A DNA stretch of 64,000 nucleotides from Beaufortia kweichowensis (lineage: Eukaryota; Chordata; Actinopteri; Cypriniformes; Gastromyzontidae), in assembly GCA_019155185.1 (NCBI GenBank), contig CM032815.1, forward strand, positions 9,619,001 through 9,683,000, written 5' to 3'. Positions within the stretch are counted from its first letter, which is position 1, and each line of letters opens with the position of its first letter. Of this stretch, positions 40,101 through 51,373 are shown piece by piece. The position numbers were made by a program, and so were the translations under genes. The notes below the pieces were generated by a model. It did not search any database and was not told the DNA's origin. It worked only from the letters and a program-made list of their open reading frames with translations.

Positions 40101-43100
40101 AAATGTTGTCGGATTTTTATTGCTTATAAAGAGGAGGCGGTAAACAGGATTTTATTAAAAGATTGTGTTCGTGTATATTCTCTACTAATCATAGCAGCAA
40201 TAGTCAGATTACATGACGAAGAAAGGTGTTATAACAGGCCACATATCCAGATAGTCCTAGTAGAACATGACAGATTGTGGTAGTCTGCTACGTCCCCCAC
40301 AATCTAGCACCCAGAACAAGATGGAAATATGGCCTGCGAGCGGAGTAGAGGTTACCCAAATAACCTTCTAAGAACATTTTGCTAACATTCCCATGAGGTT
40401 AGGAAAACGCCATTAATAAACATTTTTTTTTAAACGTTACACTAACAATGCAAGAATATTGTTTTTAGATTTGAACATTTTTACTGTTTAGCAATGACAT
40501 ACAACGTTGATAAAACGCTCTTTTAACATACTACCAAAGATTACCTACCTTACAAAAACATGTTCTAAGAATGTTTTGCTAACATTCCCATTAAGTTATT
40601 AAATTTATTTCTGAACATTATATTAGATTATATTATTATATTATATATAAACAATGTTTTAAGAACGTTGGCATACAATGTTGATAAAAACACTCTTTTA
40701 ACATTACACCAAGCATGTTTTTCACAACAAAAAGAGGACTTTTTTGATACTGTTGTTGCACATTTTGTGGATATTTACCTCATGCTGATCTACATAATTC
40801 CTTAAGTAAACCGAGCGCTAAAATATTAAACGCGTGTAAATTCCTTGTGGAGTTGCATCAGCACAATGTTGTTTCCCTGCTCTCCATCACACTTCTGACG
40901 GCCTTTCTTCTCTTTCTTGCCTTTAGGTTTATTTTCTATGTGCCTTCTGTGTTACCCTTCAATCATTCCATGGCTTTTGACACCTCTGCCACCTGTGTAG
41001 CCACAGTATGAGTGCTGGAACCGACAGTTATTGCATAACCTCAGGCTTAATGGGCCACAGGTGCTCTCTGTGTTTCTTCAAGGTTCTTTCATAGCAAAGT
41101 GTCTGGGGAGTACTGCGGTTAGAAAGGAAAAACATCACCAGGAACCACAGTAAAATAGGTCACGGCAGTCAATCGGATGCTAATGTATTGGCTCTCTAGA
41201 ACAAACAGGCGCTTAAGTAAAACTGATATGAAGACGTGATGTATCTGTGAGGTTGTTAGTCACCATCATTGAAGACGTCTTTCATCAAAGCTTGAATGGG
41301 AGGCCGGGCGGGGAGGCGCATTCCCTGCCAGTCAGCTGAAATTGCATGCAGCTGCACTGTCAGCGCGGTCAGGTACAGCGATCTGGAGGAAGTTAAATAT
41401 AGTAACCAGCTTGCTTCGCCCGGTTACGCTTCCGTCGACGTTGCGCACCCGACCCATTCGGGCGCCCGAATGCAGGCCGAATTACGGAGACAAAAAAACG
41501 CACGCATCTCTTGACCTGTCTGATCACTGCTATATTATGAAGGGTTGGCATAGGATAGCATGAATACTTCATGGATTTATACAGCAACATACGCGCCCCC
41601 GCTCAGCAATTTCAGCTAACACACACGCGTTCATTTTTCATGGTTGCCCACGCACACCCACACTTCATATTCTGTTCTCTCCCAAACTGACAGAAAAATT
41701 CAGGAATGCTGCATGTAGTCTTCACGTACGTATTTCAAAGCCACTTCTAGAAAACAGTTCGTCTCGGTGAATTAGAGCGAATGCGTGTAATCAACAAAGT
41801 AAACTAACGTTTAAGAAGGACGACTATAAACTAAAGGGCAGAAAATGTTATTGAGTTTGAGTCATTTTAAGGGAATAATTCACCCATAAATAAAAAAAAG
41901 TTCAGCTTTTTTACAAAATGTAATACTGCTCTTGCCAACTTTAGTTTAAAGAGGCTGTCAAGCTCCAAAAAGGACAAAAAACAAAACAAAGTATCATAAA
42001 AAGATTTGTATGTGGAACAGAGTGAAATTTAGGTCATTACTTGCATATCACAAATCTAGTTTTATTTTCAGCGATGTCAAACTTTTGAATCTACTGCATG
42101 CCATACCAGAAGTGAAGATTACACGTGAATAATGACTTAAATTTCTTCTAAAAACGTTCACGTAACAAACCATACTGACAACTTTTGTGATACTTTTGGG
42201 TCATTCTTTCAGCCTCGAGTCTCTGTGAACTGTCATTGTGACAGGAGCCGTGTAACCGCGTAAAAACAATCTTTGTCTTAGTTCCTCAAAACTAAAAACA
42301 GCGTGTGGGTTTGGATCGACTAGAAAATAGAATCAACATTTCTGAGTGAGAAGTATTCCTTTACAGAAATGTATAAAAGCTGGCAGTGGATCTTCTATCA
42401 CCTGGGACGGCAGATGGAAGCACAGTAAAGTAGTATCAAGTCAAACAGTTCATTAATCATTGAAATGGAGATGTGTGGGAGTGACTTCGCTCATTATATA
42501 AGATAGATGGACGGGAGTTTAAATCTCCATCAGCTAGACGACAAGAGAACATGTAGTGGGACACGGATCACTAACACTCGAGTAAATGAGTCCACAGGCC
42601 AAAGAAAAGCAAAGAAGACAAGCTGTCGGGGTAAGTAAATAATGCTAAATTCTCATTTTAGTGTGTTAACGTCCTATAAGCCACGGTGCATTCGTTTTAC
42701 ATCGGTGAATGCATTCTCTGTTTCAGAGTCAGCGGGAAGACGGCATTCTGCATAATTCAGAACTGTCTTTAGATTCGTCACATTAAAAGTGGCCTCGTCA
42801 GACTCCACACAACAGACTGCACTGCGCTATCTGTTAAACAAAACATGCCAGCCAAACTCACAGCCAGGATGGCCTCGCTCCAGTAGGAAGTGCATATGAT
42901 TGACAGCTGTTTTGGGTCAGTGCGACAGACTGTTTGGTATAAACTTCATGTTTCCGAATAAAGTACAGTATGTGTATTTATACGAGCATCTCCACTAACC
43001 TGCCATGTGTGGAGGACAGGTAACAATGACGGCCTTACACGTGACCGTGCCTGACGAAGTCTCGACTCGTACGTTCTCTGAATTCTGTAAGAGAAAACAT

Positions 43101-46100
43101 ATAACAATTGATTAAAAGACAGAAACATAAGATTATATAGTGAAGTTTAGATGGACTCGATCGGCAAGGACATTGGCACAATTGGTGCACTGTGAAGAAT
43201 AGAAAAGGTGTTTCTTATTAATCCCATTGGAAAATAAAGATTATAGATGGAGAACATGCATATATAAAGCACACAGCAAGATATGTTATATTAACATGGC
43301 TGTCTGTCATTAAACCTTCCATAGCCTGTGGCTTTCCCACCGAGATATGGATGAGCGTTAGCTGTTATGTATTTATGATCCCCAAAGGCGTCACAGAAAT
43401 GAAGGACAGCTACTAAAACTCAAACCTTTTGCTTTGTTTGATAAGTGAGACTCTAAAACTGTCACAGGTCCAGTTTTTAGAGGATGGAGGATTGGGACTT
43501 TTGCTTTCGGCTCTTGATATAGTGAGGATCAATGGTCTGGCTATTTTTTTGGTCTTTCTGAGCAAAGTCCAATTCTTTTAGGCAGACGGACCTTTTAGCT
43601 ACAGTACATGAGGAGGACCTGTCCATGTGATTCTATAAACTATATTATTCCTGCTATGATACTGTATCGCATTATGAAAGACCCTGTGACAGTAACTTAA
43701 CCTGTCACTGTTCCTTAGGAAGAACAACTATGTTTTTCCCTATTTACATTAATATTTCATAGTTAAATTTGAATCATGATAAACTATGTATTGATGTAAA
43801 GGTATAAGACTCAAGAATAACTATTTGATAACTTTTCATAACAATAAACATAAACAAAAATGATATTTAAAAAAAATACCTAAATGTAAAAAAACTGTAG
43901 TTTGGAGAGTGCATTTTCCTGTGTATGCTAAGTATGTGCAACGACAGTCATCAGGGTAAAAAATATACACTGAAATATATATCTGTCACTATGTGATAAT
44001 TCTTGTATATTAAGTTATCTAAAGGCATTACTGTTTTTCATACTGCTTGTGGTAACTTCTATTACTTTGCCATTAAAACATAGCGTGGTCTCAAAAACAA
44101 GAAAGTGAAGGTATGGATCATCTCTGTGGGCATCTGTATGTTTGATTACATCCATTTTTCCACATCCGCCTGTTGCAGTTATGAAAGTTACATTTCTGTA
44201 CTGTTTAAGGACGTGGTCTTTGTCTGGCACAAGATTTCTCACAGCTTCAGTTCCATACTGAAAATCAATAGACTGATGGATTTGAAATGCTGCCCTTTCA
44301 ATTTTGCTCCGATTCAAGAAATCTTTTATTCCTCTGGATACTTTTCTGCAAGGGAGCAACATTGAAAGTGTGCAGCTTACGGGGACCATTAGTGGAGATT
44401 GGCAAGAAATTATCAAGAGAGAGTGGTGGAGGACAACCTTGAAGGCCAGACTTGAACCCCTGTCCCCCATACGAGCGCCACAAATCAATGTGCCTGAAGC
44501 AGATGTTTTATTTTATTTTTTCTTTTGGCACAATCTACCATAGCACTTAAATATAGATGATAAAAGTCAATGAGTTCATTTTAATAAACAGTGGGGGTGA
44601 GTAAAACTTTCTACTCAGAGATGCCGATGTAACACCATTAAGAAGGCTAATGGATTTTACCTCTCTATGTGCGAGAGCGACATTATAGGCTAATTCCCTG
44701 ATGTGACTTAAAGGCTTTCAAAAGATTTTGTGTCACCAATTCGCAAATGAGAGCAATCTAATGGAGTGGATTTGATTTAGGTTATCCAAATATTTTAGCG
44801 ATGACAGGCACTTCGGCTTACAACACTATATAATACAAAAATAGAAAGGAAGAGAGAGAGAGACAAAACAGACAAAAGAACTACAAAATCGCACGGCTAA
44901 ACTCTTATTGTGTATTTCCGAACACAAGGAGAAAGAAGCTATCACACGCACCGCTGGTTGAGAAATGCTTGTTATCTGTGTGTCAACCCTCTGCTCTGAT
45001 AGAGTCATTACCTGACAGATGGTCATTACCGCAGAGCTCAATCGAACCCGCTCCTTTCCGATCTGCTCCTCCAGCTTCTCTGACAGCTGCTGAGTGCCCC
45101 CCTGTGGAAAATAAGGAGCTTAACACTCAGATCATCCACACCTGTTCTTCAAACACATGTCCTTTTGTTGTTTTGACAAACAGATGTTTGTGTTGTACCA
45201 CGATTCCCTGAGCTTTTCCTGCCAGTGATTCTGAAATGACTTAATTCAAAATATGTGGAGTTTGAAAAAGGAACCTGTTAGCACACACTGATAGATTTGT
45301 TTGTTACAAATCGTAAAAGTAAAATGAGATGCTTAAACTTCCGAAAATCATCATACTCAAGAGGGTTAAACTAAATATTAGATGAGCTGTTTTTTTATAT
45401 ATTTTAAATGGGGTTTTGCAATTTCTGCAACACTGTTACTAAAATGTGGAACCTGATTTGTGTGATTAGCAATTTTCTTTAACAAAAAACCTTGATTTAT
45501 AAAACTAAGACAAGACTGCCTTCTTCTATATGCTGCCATAAATACATTATGTAATGCTCAAAAGTTAAAGGACTAACCCAGCGGAGTGATAAACAATCAA
45601 AGTAGGTGAGAGAGAATGAAAAGATAAAAGGCTCAAAAGTGTATCATTTACCTTTACCCTAAATCAACCGCTGCTATCTTTGCTATTGCAAAAGTTCCCA
45701 GATAGCTCACACTAGAACCCATATATGTGCACAGACTAACCAATTTATTAACATTAATGAGTATCAAAATATCAATAGTATTATTTACTTTGTAGTGAAG
45801 ACCGTTTCATTAGTAAATAATATCCTGAGCAGAAATGCTAAAAAGTGCATAGCCATTGTTGCCCAGAATTAATCTCTTGTAAATAATTTCATAATTAAAA
45901 AAATGAACACAGTTTTATAGGCTAATAGGTTTTTGTTGTGTATTATAAAACTTGTATTAGAATTCAACTATGAAATATTAAGTGAATAGTGAATCCACCT
46001 GAGGAACGATGACAGTTCAACAGGTTCAATTAAATTGATGCTACTTAATTATACTACACTCCAGCACAGCCTCCCATACTTTCAATAAATAAAAAAGGAG

Positions 46101-48859
46101 TCTTTCTATATACAGTAATATTAAAGGACTAGTTCACCCACAAATTGGACCCCATTTAATTTCCATAGTAGGAATAAAAATTACTATGGTCAAGCCAATG
46201 GGGTCCATTTTTGGGTGAACTATTCCTTTAATATTTCTCAAAAGTGTGTGGTGTTCGAAAGTAAATACTGTAAATGATATTGCCCATCCCTAACCTTGAC
46301 TCTGAACTCTTGAGCTGAACCAGGTGTGGCCTCCAAAAGTTTTAGTGCGCCCCCTGCTGCAGCGGAGTACATGAGAAAGTAAAGGAAGGAGAGCTGCGAG
46401 GGTTCCATGCCAAACACGGCACGACTACACAAGCCCAGCTCCTCTTTTATCTCTGCAAGACACACAGCCACAGATAAGTAAGTCTAGATAAGTATTATTG
46501 AGTTGTTTTGCATAATGCATTGAACCGCATGCATGTGCAAAGCTCACCTGTGGTCCACAGATGTTGTTCCATGTAGGAATGAAGCGTCATGCTGTCAAAC
46601 AGCTCAGCATCAGGAGAGCTCATGGGGTCTTCCACTGATACGGTCTTGGTGAGACTGTTAATCTAAAAAACATACACCACGTCTGGTTATCAAACACCAT
46701 ATAATCCACTTAGATGCTATTCATTTCTCACATCTCTGCTTATAATGTGAAGCTATAAACTGCCATGATGCCATTAATGACGTAAAGAGATTGGGTAAAA
46801 CCATTAGTCTATTCTCTGACGGCACTGTTTCTTAAAAATAGTAGCTAAAGAGCTTTCATATATCATCATTATCGGTGCAAGCACTCTGGAAGATCTACAC
46901 TGCGGGCTTACGGATGATTGTATAAGAAAATATGGACCATAAAGTAACCCTAAGTCTTCTTCCATTAAGATATAAAATGATGGTTATTAGTCACATTTCT
47001 TCAACTCAATAAAAAGGAAATATTCTTAAATTATTGCAGACTGGCACGCTGTCAGATGATATGATGCAATTTTTCTTACCCGCCAGAGGAACTGGAGGAA
47101 ATCCAACATAACCAGGGGGGAATACGACGGAATGCTAGAAGTATAAGTTGAGATTTTGGCGTGCGGGCCGCCCATGTGATGCACCTTTTTGCCCTTGGTG
47201 AATTGTGGGTAGACCTCAATGCCAAGTTCTCGTATAAGCTCCATAACATGGGTCTGTGAGCTACGGAAAATGTAGGTCAAACTTAATTTGATGTGATTTT
47301 TGGCATGTATTTATATGTCCAAAGGCTGTTGGAACGCTGCTTTAAAGCATCTTATTTTGTAACTTTAAAACAAATCCTGCTTTTTATCATCTACAGTGAA
47401 GGCTCTTTCAGCCACTGGCAATAGTTTATTAGTTTATTGATCTCTGTGGTCTCTGAGAATGTTGCTCTGGAAACGTTCTAATGGTTTGTGTACTGAACCA
47501 CATCAGTAAATGCCTTGGAAATATTTTTACTGCTCGCAGGCTTACAACACTTAAGTTGTTTTTGATGTTCCAATTACTGTATTGTAAAAACAAGCCATAT
47601 AGGCTATAATACATATGCAACAATGATCATCATAATTATAATTCAGTGTATAATATTCTGGTTAGTAGATTATCCTCAGGGGTGGATTCACACAGGATAA
47701 CACAGTAAGATGAAGCACAATGAAAAAAATGTCTCATGATGAATTTTAACTAGACACTAATGGTGTGGAAAACTGTAAAGAAGCTACTTATCATTTCTTC
47801 AGAGAAATTACATATAATATAGTTAATTAATCAATCATTGATGATAATAATAATGTAGAAATAAATTATATAAATGTATGGAATTTGTTTATTTACAAAA
47901 ATAAATTCACTGAAATAAATTCATGTAGAAATAGCCTATTGAAATAATACTAATTTTGGAAAATATTCATTTAATTATTCCTATTTCCACTTTTCTCTCA
48001 ATAGGATAAACCTGATCTTACGGGAAATGTAATTATTTTACAAGGTTATAGAGTGAATTTATTAATTACATACGATTATCAGGAAGTGCAAGAACGAGGC
48101 CACGCCCCTGAACCTTACGTCACTGGTTCGAAGGCAGAGTGTCCTAAGATGCAGAAATGTTTTTTTATCTCTCTCTCTCTCTTATTTATGTACAGTATAA
48201 GTTTTTATGTTTCTGGAAATGTGAAATTTTACCTATATATATATATATATATATAAAGTATATAGAAATGACAGACAGCCCTTACGAAAATTAACCATGA
48301 TTTAACTACAGTAACAAAATTTGGTTTTATTTGTAGTAAAATAGAAACCATATATTTACACAGTTCTCACAACAATAACAATAATTTAACCGTGATATTT
48401 GTAGTAATAGAAATACTATCTGCCCAAAACCCGTTACCACACTTGGTATAATAAAACTACCGTTCGTTTTTTGGGGGGATATGTAACTGTTTTGTTTGAT
48501 TAGTTCACTCCATTTATTGTACATGTGTGTACCTCTTACCTGGCCACCCACTGTCCCCCCATATCCCAAAGGTCCATGCCATCAGCGGCGGGTAAATCTT
48601 TACCTAAAGTCCGTCCACCGACACGATCTGTGTACATGCATCAAACAAGACAACAAGCGCATGAAATGCTTCCCGCACTTCAACAATCAATGAAAAATCA
48701 TATCTACCCAAATCAATTTATAGACGATTTCGCACCTTTGGCTTCTAACACGAGCACTTTCAGTTGTTTGTTTCTTCTCTGGAGATCTCGCGCGGCGCTG
48801 AGTCCGGACAGGCCCGCACCCACGATCACTACATCACACGAGTCCTCTGCAGACATCAT
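28836..48859 (-). CDS. flavin monoamine-oxidase-like protein (MAO family), 12 exons
   Basis: Coding exons, 5' to 3' on minus: 48859-48736, 48627-48540, 47260-47080, 46662-46548, 46452-46295, 45101-45012, 43084-43000, 37555-37455, 36600-36442, 34487-34401, 31783-31683, 29127-28836. All junctions are GT-AG and in phase, giving 526 aa, close to MAO-A (527). Seen: FAD-binding GAGLSG at 14-19, the RVGGRT motif after residue 42, Lys307 (MAO-A Lys305), SGGC with Cys407 (the FAD-linking cysteine), the TETAT motif at 436-440, Tyr445 (MAO-A Tyr444), and a hydrophobic C-terminal helix about 500-517 as in tail-anchored MAOs of the outer mitochondrial membrane. Known family reaction: oxidative deamination of amines to aldehyde, ammonia and peroxide. 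Odd: Pro408 replaces the aromatic-cage tyrosine that follows the flavin cysteine, so this is probably a paralogue of true mao with different substrates. Exons 1-7 and 8-12 are split by a 5.4-kb intron. Symbol left blank. Confidence 0.92.
30255..30740. promoter_or_regulatory. candidate conserved non-coding block in MAO-like intron
   Basis: About 480 bases of higher G+C with many CpG, no repeat structure and no frame that joins the gene, in the middle of AT-rich intron. It could be an intronic enhancer. Called by composition and texture alone. Confidence 0.25.
30940..31235. repeat. (ATT)n trinucleotide microsatellite
   Basis: A long imperfect run of TTA/ATT repeats broken by GCATTATTATCATGAA-type units that recur three times. 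It produces Tyr/Ile-rich and Asn-rich false frames on the two strands. Confidence 0.9.
31784..34400 (-). other. intron 10 of the MAO-like gene
   Basis: Contains the tRNA-derived SINE at 32955-33112. The stretch 33190-33840 has higher G+C and several short overlapping frames but no supported exon. Confidence 0.6.
32955..33112 (+). mobile_element. tRNA-derived SINE (cyprinid HAmo/V-SINE-like)
   Basis: An A box, TAGCTCAGTTGG at 32963-32974, and a degenerate B box, GGTTTGATCTC at 33010-33020, are spaced as in a tRNA promoter. The 3' tail GTAAGTTGCTTTAAATAAAA then CATGCATAAATGTAAATG is the familiar end of cyprinid tRNA-derived SINEs, as I recall them. It lies opposite in sense to the host intron. 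Confidence 0.75.
34488..36441 (-). other. intron 9 of the MAO-like gene
   Basis: 2 kb, AT-rich, no exon seen. A GC-richer patch of unknown origin lies at about 35395-35530. Confidence 0.6.
36825..36910. repeat. Angel-like MITE remnant
   Basis: CCATTCACTTTCATTG followed by a short gap and GTGAGTAAATTATTACAG resembles the centre and end of the palindromic MITE seen at 51917-52204. Confidence 0.35.
37764..37875. mobile_element. Angel-like MITE, one half
   Basis: Begins AAAGGGATAGTTCACCTAAA, then TTCTGTCATCATTTACTCAA and a TTCTTCTGTGTTCCACAGAA core; the second arm is missing. Confidence 0.65.
38681..39002. mobile_element. non-autonomous hAT-type transposon with 8-bp target duplication
   Basis: The element spans 38689-38994 (306 bp). 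It starts CAGGGATGGGCAAC and ends TGCCCACCCCTG, inverted repeats with one mismatch. It is flanked on both sides by AGTTAGAT (38681-38688 and 38995-39002), a perfect 8-bp duplication, the hallmark of the hAT superfamily. It has no transposase frame. GCGGGCCGT occurs twice near the right end. Confidence 0.88.
39440..40085. promoter_or_regulatory. candidate conserved non-coding block
   Basis: A repeat-free stretch in the large oxidase intron with homeodomain-type cores (TTTTAATTACT, GCTAATTGAA, ATCTAATTTAG) and CpG-bearing segments. Called by texture; conservation untested. Confidence 0.25.
40366..40735. repeat. degenerate tandem duplication
   Basis: TTCTAAGAACATTTTGCTAA with following AACATTCCCAT at 40366 recurs at 40563, and GATAAAACGCTCTTTTAACA at about 40509 recurs near 40677, giving a diverged duplication about 175-200 bp long. 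Confidence 0.5.
43085..45011 (-). other. intron 6 of the MAO-like gene
   Basis: Contains a family A repeat copy (43699-43935) and a 157-codon minus-strand open frame at 44015-44488 that I cannot assign (see findings). Confidence 0.6.
43699..43935 (+). repeat. dispersed repeat family A, copy 2
   Basis: AACCTGTCACTG, then TATTTCATAGTTAAATTTGA, AAACTATGTATTGATG, ACTCAAGAATAACTATTTGA and GTAGTTTGGAGAGTGCA, in the same order as the copies at 11427 and 50811. Confidence 0.6.
45956..46032 (-). repeat. dispersed repeat family A, copy 3 (inverted, partial)
   Basis: TTAGAATTCAACTATGAAAT, AAGTGAATAGTGAATCCACC and CAGTTCAACAGGTT are the reverse complement of the start of family A. Confidence 0.55.
46117..46235. 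mobile_element. short palindromic MITE
   Basis: A near-perfect palindrome: AATATTAAAGGACTAGTTCA and CCCACAAATTGGACCCC at the left mirror GGGGTCCATTTTTGGG and TGAACTATTCCTTTAATATT at the right. Related to the Angel-like ends. It lies 60 bases inside the exon 5 donor. Confidence 0.75.
47261..48539 (-). other. intron 2 of the MAO-like gene
   Basis: 1.3 kb with a (TA)n run at about 48235-48256 and a repeat of the CCATGATTTAACTACAGTAA type at about 48290-48470. No exon was seen. Confidence 0.6.
48285..48475. repeat. dispersed repeat with alternating ACTACAGTAA/GGTTTTATTTG words
   Basis: Degenerate repeated words (ACCATGATTTAACTACAGT, TTTGTAGTAAAATAGAAACC, TTTAACCGTGATATTTGTAG), a texture shared with the block at 54915-55148. 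Confidence 0.45.
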
Positions 48860-49080
48860 CGCGCACGTCAACTGTAATGCTGTGAACTCTGTTGCACGAA
48901 TGAAGTTTTGACACCTGCAGTTGAAAGTTCGCAGTTATTATCAGTTCATGAAGATTCACGGACATGATCCTGATAAAGACCACAGAAAACTGAAGCGGAA
49001 CACCGGAAGAAGATACGGAAAGTTTTTTTCAGACCTCCCACCGTTATTCTGCACGTATGCTGGAGAGATTTACCCAGTAG
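48860..49080 (-). promoter_or_regulatory. probable promoter / 5' UTR of the MAO-like gene
   Basis: Directly upstream of the start at 48859 on the minus strand, with CpG dinucleotides around 48825-48900 and an ETS-type ACCGGAAG near 49000. The minus frame is open upstream of 48859 but has no further ATG that I found, so 48859 is the chosen start; a second ATG follows immediately (MM). Confidence 0.4.
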
Positions 49081-50230
49081 ACACAATTATGTAGCTGTGC
49101 ACATATAACACACGAGCACATTGTTGTATGCCCCAAAAGCATTATAACACAGTTTATGACTTCCATTGCATGCTATTAAAAAAAACAAACCAATCAAACG
49201 TGTTATCAAACAAAAACTAATCAGTTGTACAGTAATATAGTTCCTGCTTGGGTGAGAAGGAGATTTAAAGGTACTGACAAGCTCTCTTTTCATTTACTCT
49301 CTCTCTATATATATATATATCACTACAGTATTTGTAATAAAATCACAGTAACCACAAATTCACTATTGAACCTAATACATTTTTATAAGGGAATAAATTT
49401 TATTAAATGTTTTCAGTTATTTATTTCTTCTCAAGTTCACAAGAGTAACCACACGATAAAACATACCATCAATAAAATGATTAATTTCAGTATTTAAAAT
49501 CGTTAATCATATCATATAATAATCTTGGTAAACCTCTGTTTATAATATATTTGCCATCTGTATATGTTCACAGTACATCATATCTGTCATACCTGTAAAT
49601 AACCTTAACCTCTGTTTATAATCTGTAAATAATCTTAACATGAAGCACAATCTATATCCTGCACTTTACTGCATTATGGCTCTTCTGGTTAGACCTAACT
49701 GCATTTCATTGCTCTGTACTTGTACATGTGTAATGACAATAAAGTTGAATTTAATCTAATTACAATACTGTTAATATGAATATGAAAGTATAGCCTTGAT
49801 ATCTTTATTATTGCATGTCAAAAAATGAAAGATTGTGTTTTGGACGGCATTTTTCTAGATATTTCTAGCAAAAAGATAAAACATACCATCAATAAAATGA
49901 TTAATCATATCTTATAATAATCATATAATCTATTGTTTTGAGCAATAAAAACACATTACCTATTTTTGGCTATGACTATACTTTGATGTTCTTAATCTTA
50001 ATCCCACAATCATTACATTCAGATGAACTTTATTTCACTTGATCTAAGTGAAAATGTGCTTTTCAAAGTAGGAAAACAACCCCTTTTTAAATAACAATCG
50101 CGACCAATAAAAGAATGCCCCATGCCTTAATCTGCTGAAACAATCTAATCATTTGTTTTCCTGTCCTTTGTTTATCTGAGTGGTGTAACCAGTTGTCACC
50201 TGAAACTGGTCTCAGTGGACCACATCACCA
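49081..50230. other. intergenic repeat-rich DNA between the head-to-head genes
   Basis: Holds a (CT)n/(TA)n tract (49298-49320), a 31-bp sequence present at both 49455-49485 and 49875-49905, and a retroposon-like tail at about 49600-49765. No gene was seen. Confidence 0.55.
49600..49765. repeat. retroposon-like 3' end
   Basis: GCACTTTACTGCATTATGGC, GGTTAGACCTAACTGCATTT, TTGTACATGTGTAATGACAA and AATAAAGTTGAATTTAATCT form a phrase that I recognise from many fish loci. Family not assigned. Confidence 0.45.
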
Positions 50231-50330
50231 TGACACCACCTTCACATGATAGCACAGGTGACCTGCTGTCTCACAGTGGTGCCATTGAGACGGTGAAGTA
50301 CATGAGATGGAGATGAGCGACCCTTCTGTG
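50231..50330 (+). promoter_or_regulatory. possible 5' non-coding exon of the CAR-like gene
   Basis: A TCTGT/GTAAGT donor at about 50330 follows a short GC-richer stretch. If spliced to the acceptor at 51330, any upstream ATG frame would hit a TGA at once, so this would be 5' UTR. Inferred from splice signals only. Confidence 0.3.
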
Positions 50331-50810
50331 TAAGTTTCTGTTTATAATTCAATTTTTGAGGTATGTTTGTATTTTTTGCCTGGTTAAACACTAATGCAGC
50401 TACTTTAGAACCGGTTGTTCCAGTTGATCTGTTTCCTGTTCTGTTGTAAAATGCATGGTTCATGATAGATTATGGTGAACAGTGAGGTTACAGGCACTCG
50501 AAATGCATAAGGAAGAATAATAGTGTGTGTAAAAAAGTGCACAAAACAAGCTGTGTGTTGTATTTTCACAGCAGGGAAGTGAAGAAAAAACTTTGTGCTT
50601 TGTGGTTGTGAGCAAAAATGTCTGTGGGTTCTTACAGGTGAATTACTTTGTTATTTACTATGTTTGCTTTGGTGAAAGTCTTATATATGCTTGATAAATG
50701 TTTAATATCTCACAAATGTCTGATCAGTATGACATCATGATTACTGACATCATTACTTACTGTTTTTGGATTGCATTTAGTCTTGGACAGTTAATTTGCT
50801 GCTAGTAATT

Positions 50811-51075
50811 GTTAACCTGTTAACTGTTACAATTTTATAGTTGAATTCTAATCTAATCATGACAAACTATATATTGATGGAAAGACTCAAGAATAAATAT
50901 TTGACACATTTTTATAACAGTAAATATAAAGTAAAAAAAATGTTAATGCTATTTTTAGAAATATCCCAAATTTAAAAAAGTAAAAAAGTTCAATTAAATT
51001 AGCTGAAATTTTATAAAATGTTGTTCAGATCGTGCATCTTCATATGTATGCTCAATAGGTGCAGTGACACTTATT
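50811..51075 (+). repeat. dispersed repeat family A, copy 4
   Basis: GTTAACCTGTTAACTG, then TTGAATTCTAATCTAATCAT, AACTATATATTGATGG, AAGACTCAAGAATAAATATT and a GTTCAGATCGTGCATC block. This is the fullest plus-strand copy. It lies in the presumed first intron of the CAR-like gene. Confidence 0.6.
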
Positions 51076-51373
51076 AGGTTAAATGATTAATTTTAATATT
51101 TGATACAATAATACAAATATACTCACTAAATAATTTGAATTACAGGTATAATCTTCTTTGTAATGTCTATGATCTGCCTCACACAAAAAGGACCTGTAAA
51201 ATGAATACACAAAAACACTTCTTCTCCATGAGGTATTGTGTTGTACTAGTAAACGTTCACAATATGATACCCAGCAACTTGTTTTGTCACTCACTCACAT
51301 TCTTTCTCTTTATACTTCAATCTTCTGCAGGTTTCTGAACCAGCTTTGTGTTAGACAAAGAAGTTTGTCCCCA

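Larger units (their letters stand above)
37556..42999 (-). other. intron 7 of the MAO-like gene
   Basis: 5.4-kb intron, the longest in the gene. It contains an Angel-like half element (37764-37875), a hAT-type element with intact target duplication (38689-38994), a degenerate tandem duplication (40366-40735), and unassigned blocks at about 39440-40080 and 41280-41520. No coding exon was seen. Confidence 0.65.
45102..46294 (-). other. intron 5 of the MAO-like gene
   Basis: 1.2 kb, AT-rich. It holds an inverted family A fragment (45956-46032) and a short palindromic MITE (46117-46235). No exon was seen. Confidence 0.65.
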
